A stretch of 64,000 bases of DNA, from contig NZ_CCBB010000003.1 in the NCBI RefSeq assembly GCF_000613185.1, positions 2,108,001 through 2,172,000 on the forward strand. Reading direction: 5' to 3'. The notes under the pieces were generated by a model. It had not been told where the DNA came from. It made no database searches and was given only the letters and a program-made list of their open reading frames with translations. This document shows positions 26,773 through 36,123 of this stretch, piece after piece; position 1 is the stretch's first letter; the number at the start of each line of letters is the position of its first letter. The position numbers and the translations under genes are program-made. The stretch comes from Mycolicibacterium cosmeticum. GTDB lineage: Bacteria > Actinomycetota > Actinomycetes > Mycobacteriales > Mycobacteriaceae.

Positions 26773-27719
26773 GCACACCGTCGGCCGGGCTGCCCAAGGT
26801 GCGTGGACTGCGGGTACCGCTGGGTGGTGAGCTCACCGACCTCGGGTACGCGGCGGGCTGGCGCGTCGTGCGGGCCATGCCGGAATTCGCCGCCCGCAAC
26901 ATGTTCGAGGCCGGTGCGCGGTACGCGGCCCGTGGTGGCGGACCCGAGCAATTGCGCAAGAACCTGGCCCGGATCCTGGGGGTGCGGCCCGCCGAGGTGC
27001 CCGGCAGCCTGATCCGGGCGTCGCTGGCGTCCTACGCCCGGTACTGGCGGGAGGCGTTCCGGCTGCCGTCGATGGACCACCGGGTGCTCGCCGCCCGGCT
27101 GCAGGAACTGGTCGAGGGCGACGGGCATGTCGCCGACGCCCTGGCGGCCGGCCGAGGCGCCGTGCTGGCCCTGCCGCACAGCGGAAACTGGGACATGGCC
27201 GGCGTGTGGCTGACCAACACGTACGGCCGGTTCGCCACCGTCGCCGAAAGACTGAAGCCGGAGTCGCTGTACCAGCGGTTCGTCGACTACCGGGAGAGCC
27301 TGGGTTTCGAGGTGCTGCCGCTCAACGGTGGGGCCCGCCCGCCCGGCGAGGTGCTCGCCGACCGGCTGCGCGGCAACGGGCTGGTGTGCCTGATGGCCGA
27401 CCGTGACCTGACGCGCTCGGGTATCGAGGTGGAGTTCTTCGGTGAGGCCACCCGGTTGCCCGCCGGCCCGGCCCGGCTGGCGCTGGAGACCGGTGCGGCG
27501 CTGCTACCGACGCACTGCTGGTTCTCCGGTGACGGCTGGGGCACCCGCATCCACGCACCCCTGGACACGTCCTCGGGCGACGTCACCGTGATCACCCAGG
27601 CGCTGGCCTACCACTTCGCGGCGAATATCGCGCAGTACCCGGCCGATTGGCACATGCTGCAGCCGCAGTGGCTGGCCGACCTCTCCGACGAGCGCCGTGC
27701 CCGGCTCGAAGGCCGGTAG
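26769..27719 (+). CDS. patA: Phosphatidylinositol mannoside acyltransferase
   Basis: A 316-residue acyltransferase of the lipid A LpxL-type superfamily. In mycobacteria PatA adds palmitate from acyl-CoA to the 6-position of the mannose on PIM1 and PIM2 at the inner face of the membrane. The HX4D motif is H137-SGNW-D142, and the PAGPARLALETGAALLPTHCWF segment is typical. GTG 26769 overlaps the pgsA stop (GTGA). It is followed ten bases later by pimA, the enzyme that makes its substrate. Confidence 0.95.
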   Translation: MSTPSAGLPKVRGLRVPLGGELTDLGYAAGWRVVRAMPEFAARNMFEAGARYAARGGGPEQLRKNLARILGVRPAEVPGSLIRASLASYARYWREAFRLPSMDHRVLAARLQELVEGDGHVADALAAGRGAVLALPHSGNWDMAGVWLTNTYGRFATVAERLKPESLYQRFVDYRESLGFEVLPLNGGARPPGEVLADRLRGNGLVCLMADRDLTRSGIEVEFFGEATRLPAGPARLALETGAALLPTHCWFSGDGWGTRIHAPLDTSSGDVTVITQALAYHFAANIAQYPADWHMLQPQWLADLSDERRARLEGR

Positions 27720-27729
27720 GGGAGCGTCG

Positions 27730-28854
27730 ATGCGCATCGGGATGGTGTGCCCGTATTCGTTCGACGTCCCCGGGGGCGTGCAGGCCCATGTGCTGCAGCT
27801 CGCCGAGGTGTTCCGATCCCAGGGGCACGTGGTCAGCGTGCTGGCGCCGTCCTCGCCGCATGTGCAGGTGCCGGACTATGTGGTGTCGGGCGGCAAGGCC
27901 GTGCCCATCCCGTACAACGGGTCGGTGGCCCGGTTGCGGTTCGGCCCGGCCACCCACCGCACCGTCAAGAAATGGCTCAGCCAAGGCGATTTCGACGTGC
28001 TGCACCTGCACGAGCCGAATGCGCCGAGCCTGTCGATGCTGGCGCTGATGATCGCCGAGGGCCCGATCGTCGCCACCTTCCACACCTCCACCACGAAGTC
28101 GTTGACCCTCAGCGTCTTTCAGGGAATCCTGCGGCCCTGGCACGAGAAGATCGTGGGCCGCATCGCGGTGTCGGATCTGGCGCGGCGCTGGCAGATGGAG
28201 GCACTGGGCTCCGACGCCGTCGAGATTCCCAACGGGGTGCCCGTCGCGACGTTCGCCTCGGCACCACTGCTGGACGGCTACCCGCGCCCCGGCCGGTGCG
28301 TGTTGTTCCTCGGCCGTTTCGACGAGCCGCGCAAGGGGATGGACGTGCTGCTGGCCGCCCTGCCCCGGCTGGCCGCGGCCTTCCCGGACATCGAGGTCCT
28401 GGTGGTGGGCCGCGGTGACGCGTTGGCGCTCACCGAGAAGGCCGGTGAGCTGGCCGGACATCTGCGATTCCTCGGCCAGGTGGATGACGCCACCAAGGCG
28501 TCGGCGCTGCGCAGCGCCGACGTGTACTGCGCACCCAACACCGGCGGTGAGAGTTTCGGCATCGTGCTGGTGGAGGCGATGGCGGCCGGCACCGCGGTGG
28601 TGGCCAGCGACCTGGATGCCTTCCGGCGCGTGCTCGACAACGGCCGGGCCGGCCGGTTGGTCCCGGTCGACGACGCCGGCACGCTGGCCGATGCGCTGAT
28701 CGCGGTGCTGGGCGACGACACCCTTCGGGCCGGCTACGTCGAGGTGGCCGGCACCGTCGTGCGTCGCTACGACTGGTCGGTGGTCGCCGCCGACATCATG
28801 CGGGTGTACGAGACGGTGGCGATGTCCGGGGTGCGCGTGCGGGTGGCCGACTAG
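27730..28854 (+). CDS. pimA: Phosphatidylinositol alpha-mannosyltransferase
   Basis: GT4 glycosyltransferase of 374 residues that transfers the first mannose from GDP-mannose to phosphatidylinositol at the cytoplasmic membrane, the committed step of PIM synthesis. Seen are the N-terminal PGGVQAHVLQLAEVF and the C-terminal nucleotide-sugar motif NTGGESFGIVLVEAMAAGTAVVASD with its conserved E-x7-E. The 374-residue length equals the M. smegmatis class of enzyme. ATG 27730 is preferred over an upstream ATG at 27697 that lies inside patA. Confidence 0.96.
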   Translation: MRIGMVCPYSFDVPGGVQAHVLQLAEVFRSQGHVVSVLAPSSPHVQVPDYVVSGGKAVPIPYNGSVARLRFGPATHRTVKKWLSQGDFDVLHLHEPNAPSLSMLALMIAEGPIVATFHTSTTKSLTLSVFQGILRPWHEKIVGRIAVSDLARRWQMEALGSDAVEIPNGVPVATFASAPLLDGYPRPGRCVLFLGRFDEPRKGMDVLLAALPRLAAAFPDIEVLVVGRGDALALTEKAGELAGHLRFLGQVDDATKASALRSADVYCAPNTGGESFGIVLVEAMAAGTAVVASDLDAFRRVLDNGRAGRLVPVDDAGTLADALIAVLGDDTLRAGYVEVAGTVVRRYDWSVVAADIMRVYETVAMSGVRVRVAD

Positions 28855-29888
28855 TGCTGGTCCTGACGATCGTGCTGGCGGTGCTGATCGGCGCCGCGAT
28901 CCTGCTCACCGGTTCGTGGGCCTATCTGACCGCCAACCGGCTGGACCGCCTGCACGTGCGGTACGACCTGTCCTGGCAGGCGTTGGATGCCGCGCTGGCC
29001 CGGCGGGCGGTGGTGGCGCGGGCGGTGGCCGTCGACGCCTTCGGGCAGGCGCCCGAGGGCAAGCGACTGGCGGCGCTGGCCGACGCCGCCGAACGCGCCC
29101 CGCGCGCGGCACGCGAAGCCGCCGAGAACGAACTGTCCGCGGCGCTGGGCACCGTCGCCCCGTCGGCTCTGCCGGTGGCCCTGGTCGCCGAACTGGCCGA
29201 TGCCGAGGCCCGGGTGCTGCTGGCCCGCCGGTTCCACAACGACGCCGTCCGGGACACCCTGGCGCTGCGCGAACGGCCCATGGTGCGGCTGCTGCACCTC
29301 GGCGGCACCGCGGCGCTGCCGAGCTATTTCGAGATCGCCGAACGCGCCGGACCGGCGGCGCGGGACACCGGATCGGTCAGCACGCGGGTTTCGGCGCGGG
29401 TGGTGCTGCTCGACGAGGACGGCCACGTGCTGTTGTTCCGCGGATCCGACCCGGCGCGCGACGGCGAGGACGCGCGACTCTGGTGGTTCACCATCGGCGG
29501 GGCCGTCGAGCCCGGCGAGGAACTGGCGGACGCGGCGGCCCGCGAACTCTTCGAGGAGACCGGCTTGCGGGTGCCCGCCGCCGACCTGGTCGGACCGGTG
29601 TGGCGGCGGGACGCCATCATCGACTTCAACGGCGCGGTGGTCCGCAGCGAGGAGCTGTATTTCGTGCACCGCACCGGCCGGTTCGAACCCGTGGCCACCG
29701 GCCACACCGCGCTGGAACGCCGCTACATTCACGGCCACCGTTGGTGCGATGCGACAATGATCGACGAGCTGGTCGCCAAGGGTGAGTCCGTGTATCCGCT
29801 GCAGCTCGGCGAGTTCCTGGCACAGGCCGGCGAGCTCGCCGATGTGCGCGGCGCGGGACCCGGAACGCAACCTCAACAGATCCGCTGA
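28854..29888 (+). CDS. Membrane-anchored NUDIX hydrolase
   Basis: A 344-residue protein. Residues 1-25 form one hydrophobic segment ([24 protein letters not shown]), then a helical alanine/arginine-rich region that may form a coiled coil, then a NUDIX domain with a complete box [23 protein letters not shown] starting near residue 215 (quoted here only as positions 215-237 with R-E-x2-E-E-x-G). It starts at GTG 28854, sharing one base with the pimA stop, and occupies the position of Rv2609c. It probably hydrolyses a nucleoside-diphosphate derivative close to the membrane; a link to GDP-mannose or CDP-lipid metabolism is inference from context. Confidence 0.88.
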   Translation: MLVLTIVLAVLIGAAILLTGSWAYLTANRLDRLHVRYDLSWQALDAALARRAVVARAVAVDAFGQAPEGKRLAALADAAERAPRAAREAAENELSAALGTVAPSALPVALVAELADAEARVLLARRFHNDAVRDTLALRERPMVRLLHLGGTAALPSYFEIAERAGPAARDTGSVSTRVSARVVLLDEDGHVLLFRGSDPARDGEDARLWWFTIGGAVEPGEELADAAARELFEETGLRVPAADLVGPVWRRDAIIDFNGAVVRSEELYFVHRTGRFEPVATGHTALERRYIHGHRWCDATMIDELVAKGESVYPLQLGEFLAQAGELADVRGAGPGTQPQQIR

Positions 29889-29955
29889 GGCTGCGGATCC
29901 AATTGATTTGGCGCCACCTTTAGACTGGATCAGTAGAAAACTGGAGGAGATTGCG

Positions 29956-30897
29956 ATGGATTTCGGCGGGCAGGAGCGCAGCGACCGGGAAATCGGTGCG
30001 GCAGGTAACAACGGTAACCAGACCGGCACCGCCCGGGTGAAGCGCGGCATGGCCGAGATGCTCAAGGGCGGCGTCATCATGGATGTGGTCACCCCGGAGC
30101 AGGCCCGGATCGCCGAGGCCGCCGGTGCGGTGGCGGTGATGGCCCTGGAGCGGGTGCCCGCCGATATCCGCGCCCAGGGCGGGGTGTCGCGGATGAGCGA
30201 TCCGGACATGATCGAGGGCATCATCGACGCGGTCACCATCCCGGTGATGGCCAAGGCCCGCATCGGGCACTTCGTCGAGGCGCAGATCCTGCAGTCGTTG
30301 GGTGTGGACTACATCGACGAGTCCGAGGTGCTGACCCCGGCCGACTACGCCAACCACATCGACAAGTGGCGCTTCACCGTGCCGTTCGTCTGTGGCGCCA
30401 CCAACCTGGGTGAGGCGCTGCGCCGGATCACCGAGGGCGCGGCGATGATCCGGTCCAAGGGGGAGGCCGGCACCGGGGACGTCTCCAATGCCACCACCCA
30501 CATGCGGACCATCGGCGCCGAGATCCGCCGGCTCACCTCGTTGAGCGAGGACGAGTTGTTCGTGGCGGCCAAGGACCTGCAGGCCCCCTATGACCTGGTG
30601 GTCGAGGTGGCCCGGGCCGGCAAGCTGCCGGTCACGATGTTCACCGCCGGTGGCATCGCGACCCCGGCGGACGCGGCGATGATGATGCAGCTGGGCGCCG
30701 AGGGCGTGTTCGTGGGCTCGGGCATCTTCAAGTCCGGTGACCCGGCCGCCCGCGCGGCGGCGATCGTCAAGGCCACCACCTTCTACGACGATCCCGATGT
30801 GCTGGCCAAGGTCTCCCGCGGCCTCGGTGAGGCGATGGTCGGCATCAACGTCGACGACATCCCGGTCCCGCACAGGCTCGCCGAACGCGGCTGGTAA
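29956..30897 (+). CDS. pdxS: Pyridoxal 5'-phosphate synthase, synthase subunit
   Basis: PdxS (Pdx1) of 313 residues builds PLP from ribose 5-phosphate, glyceraldehyde 3-phosphate and ammonia delivered by PdxT; it forms a dodecamer in the cytosol. The first active-site lysine is K100 in [14 protein letters not shown], and [37 protein letters not shown] and [10 protein letters not shown] are all present. The N-terminal 25 residues are a poorly conserved extension. TAGACT at 29921-29926 and GGAGGA before ATG 29956 give it its own expression signals. tesB follows after nine bases. Confidence 0.97.
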   Translation: MDFGGQERSDREIGAAGNNGNQTGTARVKRGMAEMLKGGVIMDVVTPEQARIAEAAGAVAVMALERVPADIRAQGGVSRMSDPDMIEGIIDAVTIPVMAKARIGHFVEAQILQSLGVDYIDESEVLTPADYANHIDKWRFTVPFVCGATNLGEALRRITEGAAMIRSKGEAGTGDVSNATTHMRTIGAEIRRLTSLSEDELFVAAKDLQAPYDLVVEVARAGKLPVTMFTAGGIATPADAAMMMQLGAEGVFVGSGIFKSGDPAARAAAIVKATTFYDDPDVLAKVSRGLGEAMVGINVDDIPVPHRLAERGW

Positions 30898-30906
30898 ACA
30901 CAACGC

Positions 30907-31752
30907 GTGGCGATTGAAGAGATCCTCGACCTGGAACAGCTCGAGGTCAACATCTATCGCGGTGGGGTATTCAGCCCGGAGTCGGGCTTCCTGCAGCGTA
31001 CGTTCGGTGGGCACGTCGCCGGCCAGTCCCTGGTGTCAGCGGTGCGCACGGTGGACCCGAAGTTCCAGGTGCACTCGCTGCACGGGTACTTCCTGCGGCC
31101 CGGTGACGCCCGTGCGCCGTCGGTGTATCTCGTCGAGCGGATCCGCGACGGCGGATCGTTCTGCACCCGCCGGGTGAGTGCCATCCAGCACGGCCAGACC
31201 ATCTTCAGCATGTCGGCGTCCTTCCAGGCCGACCAGAGCGGTATCGAGCACCAGGACGCGATGCCCGCCGCGCCCGGACCGGACGACCTGCCCGGCTTCC
31301 GGTCCGGCGGTGCGTTCGACGACGCCGGTTTCGCTCAATTCGCCGAATGGGATGTCCGCATCGTGCCGCGGGACCGGGTCGCCAAGGTGGCGGGCAAGGC
31401 ATCCCAGCAGCAGGTGTGGTTCCGCCACCGCGACCCGCTGCCCGACGACTCGGTGCTGCACATCTGCGCGCTGGCCTACCTCAGTGACCTCACCCTGCTC
31501 GGCTCGGCGCAGGTGAACCACCTCGAGGAGCGCAAGCACCTGAACATCGCGTCGCTGGATCATGCCATGTGGTTCATGCGGCCGTTCCGGGCCGACGAGT
31601 GGTTGCTCTATGACCAGTCGTCGCCGTCGGCGTGCGGCGGCCGGGCACTGACCCAGGGCAAGCTGTTCAACCAGTACGGCGAGATGGTCGCCGCGGTCAT
31701 GCAGGAGGGGCTGACCCGGTACCAGCGGGATTTCGTCCCGCCCACCAAGTGA
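30907..31752 (+). CDS. tesB: Acyl-CoA thioesterase II
   Basis: Double-hotdog thioesterase of 281 residues that hydrolyses medium and long acyl-CoA. Seen are [63 protein letters not shown] and the C-terminal [38 protein letters not shown], all characteristic of TesB. Its place between pdxS and pdxT is conserved in mycobacteria (tesB2) and has no evident metabolic reason. GTG 30907; the stop overlaps the pdxT GTG by four bases. Confidence 0.95.
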   Translation: MAIEEILDLEQLEVNIYRGGVFSPESGFLQRTFGGHVAGQSLVSAVRTVDPKFQVHSLHGYFLRPGDARAPSVYLVERIRDGGSFCTRRVSAIQHGQTIFSMSASFQADQSGIEHQDAMPAAPGPDDLPGFRSGGAFDDAGFAQFAEWDVRIVPRDRVAKVAGKASQQQVWFRHRDPLPDDSVLHICALAYLSDLTLLGSAQVNHLEERKHLNIASLDHAMWFMRPFRADEWLLYDQSSPSACGGRALTQGKLFNQYGEMVAAVMQEGLTRYQRDFVPPTK

Positions 31753-32333
31753 CCGTCCGGGTCGGGGTGCTCGCGCTGCAAGGCGATACCCGCGAACACC
31801 TGGCCGCCCTGCGCGAAGCCGGCGCCGACGCACTCTCGGTGCGCCGGGTTGCGGAGATGAAATCGGTTGACGCCCTGGTGATTCCCGGCGGCGAATCCAC
31901 CGCCATCAGCCATCTGCTGCGGGAGTTCGAGCTGTTGGAGCCGCTGCGTGCCCGGCTGGCCGACGGGATGCCGGCCTACGGATCCTGCGCCGGGATGATC
32001 CTGCTGGCCGACGAGATCCTGGATGCCGGCGCCGAAGGCCGGCGGGCCGAGCCGTTGCACGGTATCGATATGACGGTGCGCCGCAACGCCTTCGGGCGCC
32101 AGGTCGACTCCTTCGAAGAGGACATCGCGTTCCAGGGGCTGGACGGCCACGTGCATGCGGTGTTCATCCGCGCGCCCTGGGTGGAGCGGGTGGGCCCCGA
32201 GGTCGAGGTGCTGGCCCGCGCCGGCGGCCATCCCGTCGCGGTGCGGCAGGGCCGGATGCTGGCGACGGCGTTCCATCCCGAGGTGACCGGTGACCGGCGG
32301 GTGCACAAGCTGTTCGTCGACTCGCTCGGGTGA
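31749..32333 (+). CDS. pdxT: Pyridoxal 5'-phosphate synthase, glutaminase subunit
   Basis: PdxT releases ammonia from glutamine for PdxS. The 194-residue product has the class I amidotransferase fold: [15 protein letters not shown] at the start, [12 protein letters not shown], the nucleophile C80 in [12 protein letters not shown], and the His-Glu pair in [13 protein letters not shown] 31749 overlaps the tesB stop (GTGA), so it belongs to the pdxS-tesB-pdxT operon although a thioesterase separates the two subunits. Confidence 0.97.
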   Translation: MTVRVGVLALQGDTREHLAALREAGADALSVRRVAEMKSVDALVIPGGESTAISHLLREFELLEPLRARLADGMPAYGSCAGMILLADEILDAGAEGRRAEPLHGIDMTVRRNAFGRQVDSFEEDIAFQGLDGHVHAVFIRAPWVERVGPEVEVLARAGGHPVAVRQGRMLATAFHPEVTGDRRVHKLFVDSLG

Positions 32334-32402
32334 ACGTTGCGCCAACGCCGCCATGGAGTTTGCTGTCACAGCGGCGGCCGGTGACGCGCACAGCTTGTTC
32401 AC

Positions 32403-34352
32403 ATGTCTGCAGTCCTCAATGGCTATGTGACACCCCAAACGACCGCAACGTTCTTCGTACCGCCGACCCACGCCGACCCTGACTTCCCGTCGGCGCAGCC
32501 GAGGAATCTCCAGCGCTGGGCGCTGCCACTGCTGCTCGCCGGCACCGCGGTGCTCTACCTCTGGCATATCACGGTCAACGGGATGGGCAATCAGTTCTAT
32601 GCGGCGGCGGCTCAGGCCGGGTCGCAGGACTGGGAGGCGCTGCTGTTCGGGTCGCTGGATGCGCGCAATTTCATCACGGTGGACAAGCCGCCGGTGTCGC
32701 AGTGGGTGATGGGCCTGTCGGGTCAGTTGTTCGGGTTCAGCAGTGCCAGCATGTTGGTGCCCGAGGCGTTGATGGCCGTCGGGTCGGTGGCGTTGCTGTA
32801 CGGGGCGGTGCGCCGGATCGGTGGGCGGTGGGCGGGCCTGTTGGCCGGTGCCGGGTTGGCGTTGACGCCGGTGGCGGTGTTGATGTTCCGGTTCAACAAC
32901 CCGGATGCGGCGATGGTGTTGTTGATGACGGCCGCTGCCTATTGCGCGGTGCGGGCACTGGACCGAAACGGGGCCCGGTGGATGGTGTTGGCCGGGGTGG
33001 CGTTGGGGTTCGCGTTCCTGGCCAAGATGCTCGAAGGGTTGATGGTGTTGCCGGCGATCGGCTTGGTGTATCTGGTTGCCGCGCCGGTGGGGGTGCGGCG
33101 GCGGTTGGTGCATCTGTTGGCGGCGTTGGTGGCGTTTGTGGTCTCGGCCGGCTGGTATGTGGTGCTGACCTTGGTCTGGCCGGCGTCGTCGCGGCCGTAT
33201 CTGGCGGGGTCCACCGACAACAACTTCATGAACCTGGTCCTCGGCTACAACGGCTTCGGTCGGGTACTCGGGCACAACAATTACGGGTTCCAGCGCGGAC
33301 CGCAGATCGGTGCGGCGGCCGGGCAGGCCGTCGGGCAACCGCATCACGGGATGGGCGGCTGGGGCGACCAGCAGCAGGGCCTGCCCCGGCTGTTCACCGG
33401 TGAGTTCGGCTACGAGATCGGGTGGCTGTTGGTCGGTGCGCTGCTGGCGACGGTGCTGGTGCTGGCCTCCCGTGGCCGCGCCCCCCGCACCGACATCGTC
33501 CGGGCCGGCGCCATCTTGTTCGGGGGCTGGCTGCTGATCGACGGTCTGGTGCTCAGTTTCATGAAGACCAACGTGCACCCGTACTACTGCATGTCGCTCG
33601 CGCCCGCGGTGGCCGCCATGTTCGCCATCGGCGTGCACGAGATGTGGCGGCGCCGCGACGGCTGGTTCGGGCGGATCGGTCTGGCCGTGTTGTTGCTGGC
33701 GACCGGCGGTTGGAGCTGGTGGATCCTGGGCCGCAACGCGGGCTGGTTGCCGCCGCTGCGATGGGTGATCGTCGCGGTGACCGTGGCGGCCACGCTCACG
33801 CTGCTGTGGGCGCTGGGCGCACCGCGCCGGCGGCGGCTCGCGACGGCGGCGACGGCGGTGGCCGTGCTGGGCGCGCTCACCGGTTCGGCGGCGTACTCGC
33901 TGGCCACCGTCGGTCAGCCGCACACCGGTGGGGGACCGGCGGTCGGCCCGGCGCACGCCGACGGCCGGCACGGCTGGGGCCAGCCGACCGACAACGCGGA
34001 CCTCGACACGATGCTGAAGAACACCCGCACCACCTGGTCGGCGGCCATCAACCGGTCCTCGGCGGCGGCGTCGCTCGAACTGTCCACCGGCACACCGGTG
34101 ATGGCGATCGGCGGATTCATCGGCAGTGACCCGGTGCCCACCCTGAGCCAGTTCCAGGGCTATGTGGCGGGCCACCAGATCGGGTACTACATCCTGCCCG
34201 ACTCCAACGGCCACGGCGCGTTCGGTCGCAACGTACACACCGATATCTCGGACTGGGTGAAGGCCCATTTCACGCCGGTCAAGGTCGGCACCAACACGGT
34301 GTACGACCTGACCGCGCCGAAGGCCGGCGGGCGCTCAGAGGACGGGCAGTAG
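32403..34352 (+). CDS. GT39/PMT-type membrane glycosyltransferase (YkcB-like)
   Basis: A 649-residue integral membrane protein, about 11-13 membrane segments between residues 38 and 490, then a soluble C-terminal domain (500-649). HITVNGMGNQFYAAAAQAG, FITVDKPPVSQWVMG and FRFNNPDAAMVLLMTAAAYCAVRAL are features of the ArnT/PMT-like family that uses polyprenyl-phosphate sugars outside the membrane. Glycine/histidine-rich loops interrupt it near 310-345. The acceptor is unknown. Between about 32760 and 33200 leucine is mostly TTG rather than the CTG used by its neighbours. It lies in a stretch absent from my recollection of the M. tuberculosis pdxT-yebC order and converges with the CocE gene, overlapping it by 18 bases. 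Confidence 0.85.
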   Translation: MSAVLNGYVTPQTTATFFVPPTHADPDFPSAQPRNLQRWALPLLLAGTAVLYLWHITVNGMGNQFYAAAAQAGSQDWEALLFGSLDARNFITVDKPPVSQWVMGLSGQLFGFSSASMLVPEALMAVGSVALLYGAVRRIGGRWAGLLAGAGLALTPVAVLMFRFNNPDAAMVLLMTAAAYCAVRALDRNGARWMVLAGVALGFAFLAKMLEGLMVLPAIGLVYLVAAPVGVRRRLVHLLAALVAFVVSAGWYVVLTLVWPASSRPYLAGSTDNNFMNLVLGYNGFGRVLGHNNYGFQRGPQIGAAAGQAVGQPHHGMGGWGDQQQGLPRLFTGEFGYEIGWLLVGALLATVLVLASRGRAPRTDIVRAGAILFGGWLLIDGLVLSFMKTNVHPYYCMSLAPAVAAMFAIGVHEMWRRRDGWFGRIGLAVLLLATGGWSWWILGRNAGWLPPLRWVIVAVTVAATLTLLWALGAPRRRRLATAATAVAVLGALTGSAAYSLATVGQPHTGGGPAVGPAHADGRHGWGQPTDNADLDTMLKNTRTTWSAAINRSSAAASLELSTGTPVMAIGGFIGSDPVPTLSQFQGYVAGHQIGYYILPDSNGHGAFGRNVHTDISDWVKAHFTPVKVGTNTVYDLTAPKAGGRSEDGQ

Positions 34353-36062
34353 CAGCCGTGACGCCGATGTGACGGTGTTCAGACTGCTGGTGCCCACGCT
34401 CGCGTGCCGGAAGTTCATGATCGCGGGCACGTCCGGATCCTGGTCATCGCCGGCCAGCACCAGCTGGATGCGGTGCCCCTTACCGAATCGTCGGGCGTTG
34501 GGTACCAACGGGATCCGATATTCGATGGGCTCGCCGATCGGGACCGCGATGGGTCTGCGGCAGGGCAGGACCGGTGCTCCGGGGGCACTCGCGGCCGGGT
34601 CCACCTCACGCAGGCCGGCCCGCAACCAGCCGGCCGTCACATCGGTCACCTCGCCATCGGGTGCCACATCCTGCAGGGTGGCCAGCCATGCCGTGTCGGC
34701 TGCGGTGGCCGATGCGATGAGCCGCAGCTCGATCTCCCCGACGACATCCAGGTCGGCCGGCAGCTCCGGCGATGTCCAGGTGAGCACCGCCGGCGGGTCG
34801 AGCTTGCCGGCTTTGACCCGGCCGGTCCCTGCCCCCAACGTCATGAAATCCCTTGTGCCGGGCTGTCCTTCGTCCGTGCCGAGAACACCGTCGGCGCGCA
34901 GCACGAAATCGGTGGCCGTCGCTGCCGGAGGCCAGGACGGGCTGGTGTGCCAATCCGCAGACTCGTCACCGGGAAGGGCGTACCGGACCCGGTCGCCCTC
35001 GAGGATCCCGGTGTCGCGACCCTTGAGCCAGTGGTCGTACCAGGCCAGCGCCTCGGTGTGCATGCTTTCCCATGGCCACGTCAAGCCGTACCGGTCGAGC
35101 AGGCCCAGTTGCACATTCGGGTTGTGCGCCAGCGCTTTCCACGTGACGAACGTCGAGGGCAGGTGCAGCGGTACGTTCTCCCAGTCGCAGCCCAGGTAGA
35201 CGGGGATGTCGATATTGCCCAGCAGCGGTGTGAGATCCCGGTCGTCCCACCACTCGTCGCGCACGGGGTGGGTGACCGACACGTCCAGCCAGAGGTCATC
35301 CCAGGGGTGCGGGTCGTGCGGCAGTTTGAGCAGCTGGTGCATCAGCGTCACCGCGGCCTCGCCGTTCATCGTGCCGAACTTGCGGTGCAGCGGGCCCACG
35401 TTGAGCACCTTGCGGGCGATCTGGAGCGGCACGCTGCGCCAGAAGTCGTCGCTGCGGGCGGCGGTCAACCCCATCATCGACAGGAACGGCGTGATGAAGG
35501 CCGAACTCACCAGGCCGTGGTGTGAGGCCGCCTCGAACAGGTCCGCGGTGACGGCCAGCGGGAAGATGGCCTTGAGGTGCGGAGGCCGCTCGACCGCGGC
35601 TTCCAGCTGGGTCATCGCGAAGTAGCTGATGCCGATCATCCCCACATTGCCGTCACACCACGGTTGGGCCGCGGCCCATTCGACGAGGTCGTGCATATCG
35701 CGCCGTTCTTGCCCGTCGAAGAAACCGAATTCGCCGCCCGATCCGCCTGTCCCGCGGAGGTTGGCGATCACGTGCGCGTAGCCGCGCGATACCCAGAACG
35801 GGGTGCTGCCGGCCTCGATGAAACCCATCGGTGCGCCGAGGTCCTGGATCTGTCGAGGGTAGGGCGACGCCGCGATCAGGGCGGGGAAGCGGCCGTCGGC
35901 GTCGGGCCGGTGTACGTCGGCCATCAACGAGACGCCGTCACGGACCGGCACGCCGACGTTGATGTCGCGCCGTATGTCGTACTGCGGCTCGCTCAGATTG
36001 CTGAAGGTGCGGCCGGTGGTCTGCGGCCCGTTGAGCGAGGTTTTCAGGGGGGACGTTGCCAT
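34335..36062 (-). CDS. CocE/NonD-family alpha/beta hydrolase
   Basis: A 575-residue hydrolase of the X-Pro dipeptidyl peptidase/cocaine esterase family. The nucleophile is S146 in GMIGISYFAM; the oxyanion segment SPYPRQ and a C-terminal jelly-roll part (from about 380, PPAVLTWTSPELPADLDVVGEIELRL) are present. It has no signal peptide. The substrate, an ester or amide, is unknown. ATG 36062 has TAGCGT six bases upstream and TTGCGT 17 bases further, predicting a leaderless transcript under the inverted repeat shared with the divergent TetR gene, which is therefore its likely repressor. Confidence 0.9.
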   Translation of the reverse strand: MATSPLKTSLNGPQTTGRTFSNLSEPQYDIRRDINVGVPVRDGVSLMADVHRPDADGRFPALIAASPYPRQIQDLGAPMGFIEAGSTPFWVSRGYAHVIANLRGTGGSGGEFGFFDGQERRDMHDLVEWAAAQPWCDGNVGMIGISYFAMTQLEAAVERPPHLKAIFPLAVTADLFEAASHHGLVSSAFITPFLSMMGLTAARSDDFWRSVPLQIARKVLNVGPLHRKFGTMNGEAAVTLMHQLLKLPHDPHPWDDLWLDVSVTHPVRDEWWDDRDLTPLLGNIDIPVYLGCDWENVPLHLPSTFVTWKALAHNPNVQLGLLDRYGLTWPWESMHTEALAWYDHWLKGRDTGILEGDRVRYALPGDESADWHTSPSWPPAATATDFVLRADGVLGTDEGQPGTRDFMTLGAGTGRVKAGKLDPPAVLTWTSPELPADLDVVGEIELRLIASATAADTAWLATLQDVAPDGEVTDVTAGWLRAGLREVDPAASAPGAPVLPCRRPIAVPIGEPIEYRIPLVPNARRFGKGHRIQLVLAGDDQDPDVPAIMNFRHASVGTSSLNTVTSASRLLLPVL

Positions 36063-36064
36063 AG

Positions 36065-36104
36065 TTTCACGCTACGTTGAAACTAGTCTCAACGCAACGT
36101 GAAA
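36065..36104. promoter_or_regulatory. Long inverted repeat between the CocE and TetR genes
   Basis: A 40-base near-palindrome centred on ACTAGT (36082-36087), with outer arms TTTCACG/CGTGAAA and inner arms CGTTGA/TCAACG. It covers the predicted CocE promoter (-35 TTGCGT 36097-36092, -10 TAGCGT 36074-36069). Its size fits a TetR dimer pair. The adjacent TetR gene at 36124 is the probable binder. Confidence 0.75.
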
Positions 36105-36123
36105 ATATTGCTAGGGTGTGTCC

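Noticed and set aside
31608..34268. An 886-codon minus-strand frame across pdxT and the GT39 gene
   Set aside because: Histidine/arginine/glutamine-rich translation with no domain; a shadow of pdxT and the glycosyltransferase.
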